From an uncultured Hyphomicrobiales bacterium (lineage in GTDB: Bacteria; Pseudomonadota; Alphaproteobacteria; Rhizobiales; Beijerinckiaceae): a stretch of DNA of 63,718 nt. Positions 1 to 11,068 of this stretch are shown one piece after another. The stretch spans positions 1 to 63,718 of the forward strand of contig CAIUPE010000080.1 of NCBI GenBank assembly GCA_903900975.1, read 5' to 3'. Each line of letters begins with the position of its first letter. The stretch's first letter is position 1. The translations under genes were made by a program, and so were the position numbers. The notes under the pieces are model-generated. The model worked only from the letters and a program-made list of their open reading frames with translations, ran no database searches and was not told the origin of the DNA.

Positions 1-32
1 AAGAATGCGGGCCGGGAGGCCCGCGGTCCAAT
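1..32 (-). repeat. REP-like palindromic element, copy 1
   Basis: This 32-bp element is identical to positions 1975-2006. Its core is a hairpin, GCGGGCC (7-13) pairing with GGCCCGC (18-24) around GGGA. It lies directly downstream of the minus-strand SDR gene, as copy 2 lies directly downstream of minus-strand lpd, in the same orientation relative to each gene. It probably acts as a transcription terminator. Being a dispersed identical copy, it also behaves like a small REP-type element (inference). Confidence 0.75.
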
Positions 33-38
33 CACAGC

Positions 39-965
39 TTACCCGGCAAACGATTGCACCGTTTCCGCTAGCCCCTCGTCCAACGGCGTAGCATCGGCCC
101 AAAACCGCTTGGCAAATTTTGTGGCATTCACCTCATAGGGCCGATCCCATTGAAAGTGCATTTCCCGCATTTCATTCAGCATGGGCATAAGGATACCCAA
201 AACCGGAAACAGACCCATTGGGATAGCGGTTAGAGAAAGTCGCCTGCCCAGCATCTTAGCACCCATGGTCAAAATCTCCCGCGCCGTTTGCATAGGGGCC
301 GATGGAATATGCCAAGCTTGGCCAAAATCGCCATCAGGCGCGTTGAGCAACGAGATAACGCCCCGCGCAATATCGGGCACATAGGCAAAGGCGTGTGGCT
401 GATCGGGATTGATGATCATCAGAGCGCGCTTGCCCTTGGCAAGATTGCCAAACGCCAGACCGCCAAGATGGGATTGGGTAACGCCGGGGCCGTAAAAATC
501 GGGTGCGCGTAACGCCGCCACTTTAACGCGACCAGATTTGTGCGCTTCCATCCATCGCCGCGTGATGGCAGCCCTGACCGCAGGCTTTGCGCCATAGTCT
601 TGCAGTGCCATATCTTCGCGCAGCGGGGCAGTTTGTGGTCCATACATATAGAGGTTGTCGACGAACACGACCCGGGCATTCACCGCTTCAGCCGCCGCCA
701 GCACATTTTCCATGGCCTTGGGCCAATGCGTCCGCCAAGTCGCGCGGTCATAAGAAAAGCCGATTGCTAGCACGATCTGGCTTGCGCCGTTGGCAGCTTC
801 AAGCACCGATGCAGCGTCTAAAACGTCGCAGCGTGTAAAGGGTACGCTTGCGGGTAAATCCATTGGCTGATGGCGTTGCGCCACCCGAACCGCTCTTCCC
901 TCAAGCCTAGCAACGGTGGCCTTGCCCACAGGGCCATAGCCGATCACCAAAATTTCTTTTGTCAT
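39..965 (-). CDS. NAD(P)-dependent epimerase/SDR-family oxidoreductase
   Basis: This is a 308-residue cytosolic protein with an N-terminal Rossmann fold opening MTKEILVIGYGPVG, a glycine-rich dinucleotide-binding turn typical of atypical or extended SDRs. An SDR-like DNLYMYGP segment and the APDFYGPG segment further on match NAD-dependent epimerase/dehydratase-type proteins, but I see no clean YxxxK catalytic pair. I chose the ATG at 965 because GGAGG lies 5-10 bases upstream and homology begins there; an in-frame ATG at 1016 would add 17 unlikely residues. It is divergent from a LysR regulator 75 bp away, which probably controls it. The substrate is unknown. Confidence 0.8.
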   Translation of the reverse strand: MTKEILVIGYGPVGKATVARLEGRAVRVAQRHQPMDLPASVPFTRCDVLDAASVLEAANGASQIVLAIGFSYDRATWRTHWPKAMENVLAAAEAVNARVVFVDNLYMYGPQTAPLREDMALQDYGAKPAVRAAITRRWMEAHKSGRVKVAALRAPDFYGPGVTQSHLGGLAFGNLAKGKRALMIINPDQPHAFAYVPDIARGVISLLNAPDGDFGQAWHIPSAPMQTAREILTMGAKMLGRRLSLTAIPMGLFPVLGILMPMLNEMREMHFQWDRPYEVNATKFAKRFWADATPLDEGLAETVQSFAG

Positions 966-1006
966 GTCCGCCTCCTTGTTGATGGGGGCAGAATAGTCAA
1001 AGGTCT

Positions 1007-1044
1007 TGCATATCAAAAATGCATAGTTTATATTTCAAACATGC
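1007..1044. promoter_or_regulatory. Probable LysR operator in the SDR/LysR divergent promoter
   Basis: Two overlapping inverted repeats lie in the 75-bp divergent spacer. TGCAT (1007-1011) pairs with ATGCA (1019-1023). GCAT-A-GTTT (1021-1029) pairs with AAAC-ATGC (1037-1044), and the second copy runs into the LysR start codon. Interrupted dyads of this kind, about one helical turn apart, are typical of LysR sites. The assignment is inferred from position and symmetry. Confidence 0.45.
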
Positions 1045-1976
1045 GTGAAGTGAATTTATCTGGCCTTGATCTTAATCTCTTGCCCGCGTTGGAAGCTCTG
1101 CTTCGTCGCCGTAATGTGACCCAAGCGGCGGGCGATGTGGGCTTAAGCCAACCGGCGATGAGCCGCGCTTTGGCGCGTTTGCGTGACGTGTTAGGAGACC
1201 CCCTATTGGTACGCGGTGCGCGGGGGCTGGTCCTGACACCGCGCGCCGAGGTCTTATTACCAGCCGTTATAGCCGCATTATTGGACGTCAAAGCACTGTT
1301 TCAAGGCCCGACTTTTAATCCTGCAACGGCAGAACGCACGATCCGGCTCGCGGCATCGGATGCCCAAACCGTTCTCATCGCGCCAAAACTGGCCGCGCTC
1401 TTAAAGGCGGAAGCGCCCGGCCTCGATTTGCGTTTTGAACCCTATGGCCGCGATGTCGTTGCCCGCATGACGGATGGCCGGCTTGATTTTGCCTTCGCTC
1501 TATCCTCAACCCCGCTTCCGCCCGGCGCTGTCAGCTTCAAAGTGGTCGAAGACCGTTTGGCATTGGTAATGCGACGCGGTCACCCTCTCACGGATAAGAA
1601 ATGGCACCTTGCCGATTATGCCAGCGTCGACCATGTCGGCATTAGCCTGCAAGATGACGGGATTTCAGAGCTTGATGCACGGTTGGCGGCAAAGGGCATT
1701 TCGCGCCGCGTTTCGCTCACAACGCCGCATTTTACCGCAGCACTCGCCGCTGTTGGAGCATCGGACGCGGTAACCACCGTATCTCGCGCTTTCGCGGCCC
1801 ATTTTGCCGATCACTTCGGGTTAGAATACCGCGATCCACCCTTTGATGACATCAAACTCGACATGGTGCTCGTCGCCTCCGCTCTTCGGGCGCGCGATCC
1901 GCTGTTGAACTGGGTGGCGAATAAAGTGAAAGAAGCAGCCCAATCCGGTCCGCAGGCCTCCCGGCCCGCTAATTAA
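1041..1976 (+). CDS. LysR-family transcriptional regulator
   Basis: This 311-residue regulator has an N-terminal winged helix-turn-helix (about residues 8-65: DLNLLPALEAL, NVTQAAGDVGLSQPAMSRAL, DPLLVRGARG) followed by a LysR substrate-binding domain. The HTH resembles the NodD/NahR branch. The ATG at 1041 fits the usual start a few residues before DLNLL; upstream in-frame starts would add unrelated sequence overlapping the divergent promoter. It probably senses a substrate or product of the adjacent SDR enzyme. The last residues (PQASRPAN) are encoded inside a palindromic element shared with the intergenic region, so the C-terminus may have been altered by that element. Confidence 0.9.
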   Translation: MREVNLSGLDLNLLPALEALLRRRNVTQAAGDVGLSQPAMSRALARLRDVLGDPLLVRGARGLVLTPRAEVLLPAVIAALLDVKALFQGPTFNPATAERTIRLAASDAQTVLIAPKLAALLKAEAPGLDLRFEPYGRDVVARMTDGRLDFAFALSSTPLPPGAVSFKVVEDRLALVMRRGHPLTDKKWHLADYASVDHVGISLQDDGISELDARLAAKGISRRVSLTTPHFTAALAAVGASDAVTTVSRAFAAHFADHFGLEYRDPPFDDIKLDMVLVASALRARDPLLNWVANKVKEAAQSGPQASRPAN

Positions 1977-1995
1977 GAATGCGGGCCGGGAGGCC
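1955..1995. terminator. Long bidirectional hairpin at the LysR/lpd convergence
   Basis: A perfect 15-bp GC-rich stem pairs 1955-1969 with 1981-1995 around an 11-nt loop that contains the LysR stop codon. It sits between convergent LysR and lpd genes and should terminate transcription from both sides. It arises from two REP-like units in opposite orientation. Confidence 0.65.
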
Positions 1996-2006
1996 CGCGG
2001 TCCAAT
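1975..2006 (-). repeat. REP-like palindromic element, copy 2
   Basis: This copy is base-for-base identical to positions 1-32 and lies immediately downstream of minus-strand lpd. An inverted, imperfect copy of its core (about 1948-1969) overlaps the LysR 3' end, giving a head-to-head pair like those seen in REP/BIME elements. Confidence 0.75.
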
Positions 2007-2012
2007 TCTAGC

Positions 2013-3410
2013 TCAAATATGGATCGACCGCTTCTCAACGCCCATCGCCGCCTCTTTGACGGCTTCCGACATCGTCGGATGCGCGTGGCAGGTGCGGGCT
2101 AGATCCTCGGATGAGCCGCCAAATTCCATCAGCACGGCGACTTCATGGATCAGGTCGCCCGCGCCCTTGCCGATGATGTGGCAGCCGAGCACGCGGTCGG
2201 TTGTGGCATCGGCCAGAATTTTCACAAAGCCGTCGGTTGCCTGCATCGCGCGCGCGCGGCCATTGGCGGTGAAGGGGAATTTGCCAATGGTGTAGGCGAT
2301 ACCGGCCGCTTTGAGGTCTTCCTCGGTTTGGCCGAGGGTTGCAATCTCTGGTTCCGTGTACACAACGCCCGGAATGACGCCGTAATTCACATGGCCGGCA
2401 TGGCCTGCGATCAATTCGGCCACCGCGACGCCTTCATCCTCGGCCTTATGCGCCAGCATTGGCCCGCGCACCACGTCGCCAATGGCATAGATGCCCGGAA
2501 CCGTCGATTGGAAATGATCATTGATCACCACGCGGCCACGCTCCAAGGTGACGCCTACCGCTTCAAGACCCAGCCCTTCGGTGTAAGGGCGGCGGCCAAT
2601 CGCCACCAGCACGATATCAGCGTCGAGCGTTTGCGCTTCGCCACCTGCTGCCGGTTCAACCGTGACTTTCGCGGCCTTTTTGCCGGTTTCAACCTTGGTC
2701 ACCTTTGAGCCGAGCAGGAAATTGAACCCCTGCTTGGTGAGGATGCGCTGAAACTGCTTGGCGACCTCATTGTCCATGCCGGGCAGAATACGATCGAGAT
2801 ATTCGACGACCGTGACCTCCGCACCCAGCCGTTTCCAGACCGAGCCAAGCTCCAGCCCGATGACGCCGGCGCCGATCACCAGCAATTTGCCCGGCACCTT
2901 GCTAAGTTCCAGCGCACCGGTTGAGGTGACGACCGTTTTCTCGTCCACCGTTACGCCGGGGAGCGGCGCCGAGTCGGAGCCGGTCGCAATCACGATGTTC
3001 TTGGTCTCAATCGTCTCGGTCGAACCATCGGCCTTGGTGACGAGCACCTTGCCCACCGACGCTATGGTGCCCGTGCCGATGTAGCTGTCGACCTTGTTTT
3101 TCTTCAGCAGAAAGGCAACGCCCTGCACATTGGCGTCAACGGTATCCTGTTTGTGCTTCATCATTACTGGAAGGTTGAGTTTGGGTACCTCAACCTTGAT
3201 CCCAAGTGCCTCAAACCCGTGTCCTGCTACCTCAAACATCTCTGATGCATGCAGCATGGCTTTCGACGGAATACAGCCAATATTGAGGCAAGTGCCTCCA
3301 AAGGTTGATCTTTTTTCAACAATAGCCGTTTTCAAGCCAAGCTGCGCCGCACGAATGGCGCAAACGTAACCGCCAGGACCAGAGCCAATAATGACAAGAT
3401 CATAGGACAT
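2013..3410 (-). CDS. lpdA: Dihydrolipoyl dehydrogenase (E3)
   Basis: This 465-residue flavoprotein reoxidises dihydrolipoyl groups on the E2 subunit and passes electrons to NAD+. The FAD-binding GSGPGG motif is at residues 9-14, the redox-active disulfide in GGTCLNIGC is Cys41/Cys46, an NAD-binding [10 protein letters not shown] motif is near 178, and the C-terminal HAHPTMSE segment carries the catalytic histidine. Length is normal. It is the last gene of mdh-sucCDAB-lpd, 41 bp after sucB, so it most likely serves the 2-oxoglutarate dehydrogenase complex. The transcript ends at the palindrome just downstream. Confidence 0.97.
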   Translation of the reverse strand: MSYDLVIIGSGPGGYVCAIRAAQLGLKTAIVEKRSTFGGTCLNIGCIPSKAMLHASEMFEVAGHGFEALGIKVEVPKLNLPVMMKHKQDTVDANVQGVAFLLKKNKVDSYIGTGTIASVGKVLVTKADGSTETIETKNIVIATGSDSAPLPGVTVDEKTVVTSTGALELSKVPGKLLVIGAGVIGLELGSVWKRLGAEVTVVEYLDRILPGMDNEVAKQFQRILTKQGFNFLLGSKVTKVETGKKAAKVTVEPAAGGEAQTLDADIVLVAIGRRPYTEGLGLEAVGVTLERGRVVINDHFQSTVPGIYAIGDVVRGPMLAHKAEDEGVAVAELIAGHAGHVNYGVIPGVVYTEPEIATLGQTEEDLKAAGIAYTIGKFPFTANGRARAMQATDGFVKILADATTDRVLGCHIIGKGAGDLIHEVAVLMEFGGSSEDLARTCHAHPTMSEAVKEAAMGVEKRSIHI

Positions 3411-3451
3411 CGATGTTCTCCGGTCGTGAAGTAAAACGCAAGCTGAGAGGA

Positions 3452-4648
3452 TTAGAGATCAAGCACAAGACGCGCTGGATCTTCCAACGCTTCTTTAACG
3501 CGAACAAGGAATGTTACAGCTTCCTTGCCATCTACGATGCGGTGGTCATAAGACAGCGCCAGATACATCATCGGCCGAATCTCGATTTTCCCACCAACCG
3601 CCATTGGCCGCTCTTGGATCTTATGCATGCCCAAAATGCCTGATTGTGGGGCATTTAGGATCGGAGTCGACATCAAAGACCCATAAATCCCGCCATTTGT
3701 GATGGTAAACGTGCCACCCTGCATCTCGTCGATCTTCAGCTGACCATCACGGGCGCGGCGGCCAAAGTCGGAAATTGCCTTCTCGATGCCCGCCAAAGAT
3801 AGCGTATCCGCATCGCGCACCACAGGAACAACGAGGCCCTTATCGGTGCCGACCGCAATGCCGACATGGTAATAGTTTTTATAAACCAGATCAGTACCGT
3901 CGATCTCGGCATTTACTGCCGGTATTTCCTTCAATGCTTGCGTACAAGCCTTAACGAAGAAACTCATAAAGCCAAGCTTGGCGCCGTGTTTCTTCTCGAA
4001 TACTTCCTTATAGCGGTTACGAAGCGCCATGACTTCCGTCATATCGACCTCGTTAAAGGTCGTCAGCATCGCCGCCGTATTCTGCGCATCCTTCAAACGA
4101 CGAGCAATCGTTTGACGAAGCTTCGTCATCCGAACCCGCTCTTCCCGAACCCCATCGACAGCAATAGAAGGCGCGCGCGCAACAACCGGAGCGGCAGGAG
4201 AAGTAGTTGCCGCGCTAGCCGTAGCAATGGCTGCCAGCATATCGCCCTTGGTGACCCGGCCATCTTTGCCGGTTGCTGCAACAGACGCTGGATTTACACC
4301 CGTTTCAGCCGAAATGCGTGCGACAGCAGGCCCACTTGCTGGTGCCGAGACAGGAACTACTGGAGAAGCTGCGACCACTTTCGGTGCCTCAGCAACTGCT
4401 GCGCCCGCCGCACCCGCCGTAATCGAGCCAAGAAGGGCACCAACACCAACAGTATCGCCATCTTTAGCAATAATTTCAGCCAATACACCTGCCGCAGGCG
4501 CGTTGACTTCAAGTGTTACCTTGTCGGTTTCAAGCTCAAGCAAAGGTTCGTCGGCTTTAACAGCGTCGCCGGGCTTCTTGAACCATTTGCCTATCGTTGC
4601 TTCGGTAACCGATTCACCAAGGGTAGGGACGCGGATGTCGGTGGCCAT
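3452..4648 (-). CDS. sucB: 2-oxoglutarate dehydrogenase E2 (dihydrolipoyl succinyltransferase)
   Basis: This 398-residue E2 core transfers the succinyl group from E1 to CoA. Domains in order are one lipoyl domain (residues 1-78, lipoylated Lys43 in ETDKVTLEV), an Ala/Pro-rich linker, a peripheral-subunit-binding domain (about 108-145), a second linker, and the catalytic domain from about 170, ending with [13 protein letters not shown] that carries the catalytic His and Asp. Length is standard for SucB/OdhB. It lies 39 bp after sucA and 41 bp before lpd in one operon. Confidence 0.97.
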   Translation of the reverse strand: MATDIRVPTLGESVTEATIGKWFKKPGDAVKADEPLLELETDKVTLEVNAPAAGVLAEIIAKDGDTVGVGALLGSITAGAAGAAVAEAPKVVAASPVVPVSAPASGPAVARISAETGVNPASVAATGKDGRVTKGDMLAAIATASAATTSPAAPVVARAPSIAVDGVREERVRMTKLRQTIARRLKDAQNTAAMLTTFNEVDMTEVMALRNRYKEVFEKKHGAKLGFMSFFVKACTQALKEIPAVNAEIDGTDLVYKNYYHVGIAVGTDKGLVVPVVRDADTLSLAGIEKAISDFGRRARDGQLKIDEMQGGTFTITNGGIYGSLMSTPILNAPQSGILGMHKIQERPMAVGGKIEIRPMMYLALSYDHRIVDGKEAVTFLVRVKEALEDPARLVLDL

Positions 4649-4687
4649 GTTGGTCGTTTCCTTGCCGTGTGGAATTAAAAGATCAAA

Positions 4688-7645
4688 TTAGGCCGCAAAG
4701 GCCTCATCGAGGAAGGCACGCAACTGGGCTAGATGGGTGGACATCAGGCCCGTAGCGGTAGCAGCTGAAGCAGGGCGGCCCGCATAACGCGGCCTCTTAA
4801 CCTTGGAGCCCGCTTGTTCAAGCACCCAAGCGAGATAGGGTTCCACAAAGGTCCAAGAACCCATATTTTTAGGCTCTTCCTGACACCAAACCACATCGGC
4901 ATTCTTGAACCGAGCGAGTTCGGTCACCAATGCTTTCAGCGGGAAAGGATAAAGCTGCTCGACGCGGAGAAGATAGACATCGTCAATGCCGCGCTTTTCG
5001 CGATCTTCATAAAGATCGTAATAAACCTTGCCGGAGCAAAGCACGACGCGGCGGATTTTATTGTCTTTGACGAGCTTAATTGGCTCGCCCTTCAAATATT
5101 GCGCATCATCCCACAGCACGCGATGGAACGTGGTGCCTTCGGCCATCTCGTCAAGCCGTGATACCGCGCGCTTATGGCGGAGCAGCGATTTCGGTGTCAT
5201 CAGAATGAGCGGTTTGCGGAAATCGCGCTTCAGCTGACGGCGCAAGATGTGAAAATAATTTGCAGGTGTTGAACAGTTGGCAACCTGCATATTGTCTTCG
5301 GCGCAGAGCTGGAGGAAGCGTTCGAGACGAGCGGAGGAATGCTCCGGCCCCTGTCCTTCATAGCCATGTGGCAAGAGGCATACGAGGCCCGACATGCGCA
5401 ACCATTTGCGTTCGCCGGACGAGATGAACTGGTCGAACAAAACCTGTGCGCCATTGGCAAAGTCACCAAACTGCGCCTCCCAAAGCGTGAGTGCGTTAGG
5501 CTCTGAGAGCGAATAGCCATATTCGAAGCCAAGCACGGCCTCTTCCGAGAGCATCGAATTGATGACCTCGTATTTACCCTGTCCTTCGCGGACATTGTTT
5601 AATGGCTTATAGCGGCGCTCGGTTTCCTGATCGATCAAAACCGAATGACGCTGCGAGAAGGTGCCTCGCTCCACATCCTGCCCTGAAAGCCGCACGCGGT
5701 TGCCGTCATTTAACGTGAGCGCAAAGGCTAGCGCCTCACCCGTTGCCCAATCAATGCCTTCGCCTGTTTCGAACGCTTTACGACGGTTGTCCATAAAGCG
5801 CTGAATGGTTTTATGCGCATTAAAGTCGGCTGGGATCTCGGTAAGGCGATGGCCGATTTCCTTAAGCAAAGGCAGGGGCGCACCGGTTTCACCCCGGCGA
5901 GCGTCATCTTGCATTGGGTTTACGGCTTTCAAACCGGCCCAGCGGCCATCAAGCCAATCGGCTTTATTGGGCTTGTAGGCCTGTCCGGCCTCATGCTCGG
6001 CTTCAAGCCGCGCACGCCAATCAGCCTTCATTTTATCAACTTCACCCTCGGTGACGACACCCTCGGCAATCAGCTTTTTTGAGTAAATTTCAAGCGTCGT
6101 CGGCTGTTGACGGATCTTTTTATACATCAAAGGCTGCGTGAAGGATGGTTCATCACCCTCATTATGGCCAAAGCGGCGATAGCAGAACATGTCGATGACA
6201 ACGGGCTTGTGGAACAGCTGCCGAAACTCGACGGCTACTTTGACCGCAAACACCACGGCTTCTGGATCATCGCCATTGCAGTGGAAAATCGGCGCTTCAA
6301 TCATTTTCGCAACGTCTGATGGATAGGGCGAAGAACGCGAGAAGCGAGGATAGGTAGTAAAGCCGATCTGGTTATTGATGATGAAATGGATAGAGCCGCC
6401 GGTCTTGTGGCCCTTCAGACCCGATAGCCCGAGGCATTCAGCCACAACACCCTGTCCGGCGAAGGCGGCATCACCATGGATCAAAAGCGGAAGCACTTTA
6501 ACGCGCTCGTCCGTGTCGCCGAGCTGATCTTGCTTGGCGCGTACTTTGCCTAAAACAACGGGATCAACAATCTCAAGATGCGACGGATTAGCGGTGAGCG
6601 ACAAATGAACATTGTTGCCGTCAAACGTACGATCGGACGAAGCGCCAAGATGGTATTTCACGTCGCCTGAGCCTTCAACGTCAGCGGGAGCATAAGAACC
6701 GCCTTTGAACTCGTGGAAAATGGCGCGGTGTGGTTTACCCATTACCTGCGCCAAAACATTCAAGCGGCCGCGATGGGCCATGCCGAACACGATGTCTTGA
6801 ACGCCAAGCGCACCGCCACGCTTGATGATCTGCTCAAGCGCCGGAACCATGGATTCGCCGCCATCCAAGCCAAACCGCTTTGTGCCTGTATATTTGACGT
6901 CAATAAACTTTTCGAACCCTTCGGCTTCAACAAGCTTGTTGAGAATGGCGCGTTTACCTTCGCGGGTGAAGGCGATTTCTTTGTCAGGACCTTCGATACG
7001 CGCCTGAATCCAGCTCTTTTCAGCAGGCGTCGAAATATGGAGAAATTCCCAGCCAATCGTCGAGCAATAGGTACGCTTTAGGATGGGCAGCATTTCGCGA
7101 ATGGCTGCGTATTCGAGTCCCAAAACGAAATCGATGAAGATTTTGCGGTCCCAATCGGCCTCCGTGAAGCCGTATGAGCTGGGGTGCAATTCTTCGTGGT
7201 CTTTTTTGGGCTCGAGATCCAAAGGGTCGAGATTGGCATGGAGATGCCCACGCATTCTGTAGGCACGGATCATCATAAGCGCCCGCACGCTATCGCGCGT
7301 GGCCTGTTGAATGTCGGCTTCCGATGGGCCGGGCTTAGCCTCGGCCTTTCCTTTCAGCTTTTCGGTAACGATTTTCTCAACCTGCCCCCAATTGCCATCG
7401 AGAGCCGAGACAAGTTCGCCATTGGCGACTACGGGCCAATTTGGCTTTTTCCAAGAAGCGCCTTTGGCTATTTTTTGAACAGCTGAAGGATCGTCACTAA
7501 GCGCGCCAAAAAAGGCCTGCCATTCAGAGCCCACGGATGCCGGATCTTTCTCATAGCGGGCCTGCATCTCTTCGAGATATAGCGCATTCCCGCCATAAAG
7601 AAAGGAGGTCTCAAGAAAGGCTTCGTTTTGGTCTTCGCGCGCCAT
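4688..7645 (-). CDS. sucA: 2-oxoglutarate dehydrogenase E1 component
   Basis: This 985-residue thiamine-diphosphate enzyme decarboxylates 2-oxoglutarate and succinylates the E2 lipoyl group. The N-terminal E2-contact segment (SFLYGGNALYLEEM) is present, as are GMAHRGRLNVL, the ThDP-binding region around FHCNGDDPEAV with RFGHNEGDEP following, the active-site HLSLTANPSHLE stretch, and the C-terminal EEPKNMGSW motif. Length matches alphaproteobacterial SucA. It begins 24 bp after sucD. Context and sequence agree fully. Confidence 0.97.
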   Translation of the reverse strand: MAREDQNEAFLETSFLYGGNALYLEEMQARYEKDPASVGSEWQAFFGALSDDPSAVQKIAKGASWKKPNWPVVANGELVSALDGNWGQVEKIVTEKLKGKAEAKPGPSEADIQQATRDSVRALMMIRAYRMRGHLHANLDPLDLEPKKDHEELHPSSYGFTEADWDRKIFIDFVLGLEYAAIREMLPILKRTYCSTIGWEFLHISTPAEKSWIQARIEGPDKEIAFTREGKRAILNKLVEAEGFEKFIDVKYTGTKRFGLDGGESMVPALEQIIKRGGALGVQDIVFGMAHRGRLNVLAQVMGKPHRAIFHEFKGGSYAPADVEGSGDVKYHLGASSDRTFDGNNVHLSLTANPSHLEIVDPVVLGKVRAKQDQLGDTDERVKVLPLLIHGDAAFAGQGVVAECLGLSGLKGHKTGGSIHFIINNQIGFTTYPRFSRSSPYPSDVAKMIEAPIFHCNGDDPEAVVFAVKVAVEFRQLFHKPVVIDMFCYRRFGHNEGDEPSFTQPLMYKKIRQQPTTLEIYSKKLIAEGVVTEGEVDKMKADWRARLEAEHEAGQAYKPNKADWLDGRWAGLKAVNPMQDDARRGETGAPLPLLKEIGHRLTEIPADFNAHKTIQRFMDNRRKAFETGEGIDWATGEALAFALTLNDGNRVRLSGQDVERGTFSQRHSVLIDQETERRYKPLNNVREGQGKYEVINSMLSEEAVLGFEYGYSLSEPNALTLWEAQFGDFANGAQVLFDQFISSGERKWLRMSGLVCLLPHGYEGQGPEHSSARLERFLQLCAEDNMQVANCSTPANYFHILRRQLKRDFRKPLILMTPKSLLRHKRAVSRLDEMAEGTTFHRVLWDDAQYLKGEPIKLVKDNKIRRVVLCSGKVYYDLYEDREKRGIDDVYLLRVEQLYPFPLKALVTELARFKNADVVWCQEEPKNMGSWTFVEPYLAWVLEQAGSKVKRPRYAGRPASAATATGLMSTHLAQLRAFLDEAFAA

Positions 7646-7669
7646 TGGCCACTCCTTATCTTAGCTTAT

Positions 7670-8554
7670 TCAGCCCTTAAGCAATTCAACGAGCGTTTTG
7701 CCGAGCCGTGCAGGGGATGGCGAGACGCGGATACCCGCGGCTTCCATGGCTGCAATCTTATCTTCCGCGCCGCCTTTGCCACCCGAAATGATCGCGCCTG
7801 CATGACCCATGCGACGGCCAGGAGGTGCAGTGCGGCCTGCGATAAAACCAACGACTGGCTTTTTGCGGCCACGCTTTGCTTCGTCGATTAGGAACTGAGC
7901 CGCGTCTTCTTCGGCAGAACCGCCGATTTCACCAATCATGACGATGGATTGTGTTTTCTCATCGGCGAGGAACATTTCTAACATATCGATAAATTCGGTA
8001 CCCTTTACCGGGTCGCCGCCGATACCGACTGCCGTTGTCTGCCCAAGACCTTCCATCGTTGTCTGGAACACGGCCTCATAGGTCAGCGTGCCTGAGCGGG
8101 ACACGATGCCGACATTACCGGGCTTGAAAATATTACCGGGCATAATGCCGATCTTGCATTCACCTGATGTCATAACGCCGGGGCAATTTGGCCCAATGAG
8201 GCGTGATTTAGAACCCGAAAGGGCGCGCTTCACGCGCACCATGTCGAGCACGGGAATGCCTTCAGTGATGCAGACAATCAGGGGAATCTCTGCCTGAATG
8301 GCTTCGCAGATCGCATCCGCAGCGCCGGGAGGCGGCACATAGATGACAGAAGCATCCGCTCCGGTCGCATCACGCGCTTCGGCTACAGTATCAAAAACCG
8401 GAAGGCCGATATGAACTGAGCCGCCTTTGCCGGGCGAAGTGCCGCCGACCATTTTCGTGCCATAAGCAATCGCCTGTTCCGAATGGAACGTGCCAGTCTT
8501 ACCGGTGAAGCCTTGCGTCAGGACTTTGGTGTTCGCATCAATCAGAATAGCCAT
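7670..8554 (-). CDS. sucD: Succinyl-CoA synthetase alpha subunit
   Basis: This 294-residue subunit binds CoA and carries the phosphohistidine intermediate in substrate-level phosphorylation of the TCA cycle. The CoA-binding start ([16 protein letters not shown]), the GPNCPGV motif and the phosphorylated histidine in [10 protein letters not shown] (His251) are all present. Its ATG shares one base with the sucC stop (TAATG), indicating translational coupling that keeps the two subunits stoichiometric. Confidence 0.97.
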   Translation of the reverse strand: MAILIDANTKVLTQGFTGKTGTFHSEQAIAYGTKMVGGTSPGKGGSVHIGLPVFDTVAEARDATGADASVIYVPPPGAADAICEAIQAEIPLIVCITEGIPVLDMVRVKRALSGSKSRLIGPNCPGVMTSGECKIGIMPGNIFKPGNVGIVSRSGTLTYEAVFQTTMEGLGQTTAVGIGGDPVKGTEFIDMLEMFLADEKTQSIVMIGEIGGSAEEDAAQFLIDEAKRGRKKPVVGFIAGRTAPPGRRMGHAGAIISGGKGGAEDKIAAMEAAGIRVSPSPARLGKTLVELLKG

Positions 8555-9753
8555 TAGCGGAGCTCCCTCACGGCCTTGACGATCTTTTGCGCGGCGTCGT
8601 CGAGGTCATCGGCGGCAATCACATTCAGACCGGATTTGGAAATAATTTCTTTACCGAGTGCCACATTGGTGCCCTCGAGACGAACAACCAATGGAACCTG
8701 CAAGCCCACTTCCTTCACGGCGGCAATAACGCCCTCCGCGATTACGTCGCACTTCATGATGCCACCGAAAATGTTGACGAGGATGCCCTTCACATTTGGA
8801 TCGGCTGTAATGATCTTGAAGGCTGCGGTGACTTTCTCTGTTGTGGCGCCGCCACCAACATCGAGGAAGTTGGCCGGGAATTCACCATAGAGCTTAATGA
8901 TATCCATTGTTGCCATGGCAAGGCCAGCACCGTTGACCATGCAGCCAATCGTGCCATCCAGCGCGATATAGGAAAGATCATATTTGGACGCTTCAATTTC
9001 CTTGGCGTCCTCTTCGGTCTCATCGCGCAGCGCTATGATATCGGCTTGGCGGTAAAGCGAATTGGTATCGAACGAAATTTTTGCATCCAAGCAACGCAGA
9101 TGATTGTCGGTGGTAACAATCAACGGGTTGATTTCAAGCATTGCCATATCTTTCGCGACAAAGGCTGTGTAGAGTTGCTCGACTAGAACGCCAGCTTCCT
9201 TCGCAAGGTCACCCTTGAGATGAAGCGCTTTGGCTACCGTGCGGCCATGATGCGGCATCACGCCGGTCGCAGGGTCCACAGAGAAGGTAATGATCTTTTC
9301 AGGGGTCGAATGAGCGACTTCCTCAATATCCATGCCGCCTTCGGTCGAGACGACAAAAGCGACCCGGGCCGTCGCACGGTCCACGAGGATGGAAAGATAG
9401 AATTCCTTCGAAATGTCCGAACCATCTTCAATGTAAAGGCGGTTAACCTGCTTACCGTGAGGGCCCGTCTGAATAGTAACCAGCGTGTTGCCAAGCATTT
9501 CCTTGGCGAATTGCTTCACCTCGTCGAGGGACTTGGCAAGCCGTACGCCGCCTTTTTCGCCGGCAGAGGCCTCTTTGAATTTACCCTTGCCGCGTCCGCC
9601 TGCGTGGATTTGGGACTTAATCACCCAAAGTGGTCCTCCTAAAGCCTTAGCCGCGGATTCCGCTTCAGAGGCTTGCATGATGGCCCGCCCGTTAGAGACG
9701 GGAACGCCGAACTCCTTCAGCACAGCTTTTGCCTGATATTCGTGGATATTCAT
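8554..9753 (-). CDS. sucC: Succinyl-CoA synthetase beta subunit (ADP-forming)
   Basis: This 399-residue ATP-grasp subunit binds nucleotide and succinate. It begins MNIHEYQAK, the standard SucC start, at the ATG at 9753 preceded by GAGGATC; an in-frame upstream ATG at 9810 adds 19 unrelated residues. The ATP-grasp region ([16 protein letters not shown]) and the C-terminal [12 protein letters not shown] motif are visible. It overlaps sucD by one base and lies 69 bp after mdh. Confidence 0.97.
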   Translation of the reverse strand: MNIHEYQAKAVLKEFGVPVSNGRAIMQASEAESAAKALGGPLWVIKSQIHAGGRGKGKFKEASAGEKGGVRLAKSLDEVKQFAKEMLGNTLVTIQTGPHGKQVNRLYIEDGSDISKEFYLSILVDRATARVAFVVSTEGGMDIEEVAHSTPEKIITFSVDPATGVMPHHGRTVAKALHLKGDLAKEAGVLVEQLYTAFVAKDMAMLEINPLIVTTDNHLRCLDAKISFDTNSLYRQADIIALRDETEEDAKEIEASKYDLSYIALDGTIGCMVNGAGLAMATMDIIKLYGEFPANFLDVGGGATTEKVTAAFKIITADPNVKGILVNIFGGIMKCDVIAEGVIAAVKEVGLQVPLVVRLEGTNVALGKEIISKSGLNVIAADDLDDAAQKIVKAVRELR

Positions 9754-9822
9754 GGATGATCCTCGGATTGGAAGCGCGTCAAAGGAACCGCCGCGACATG
9801 TCTGCCGCAACGGTCATTTAGA

Positions 9823-11068
<1,246 letters not shown>

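Noticed and set aside
3866-4678. A 270-residue plus-strand frame opposite sucB
   Set aside because: It is Arg/Cys-rich shadow sequence produced by the Ala/Pro linker codons of sucB.
8587-9186. A 199-residue plus-strand frame opposite sucC
   Set aside because: It is a shadow of the well-supported sucC coding strand with no family motif or ribosome site.
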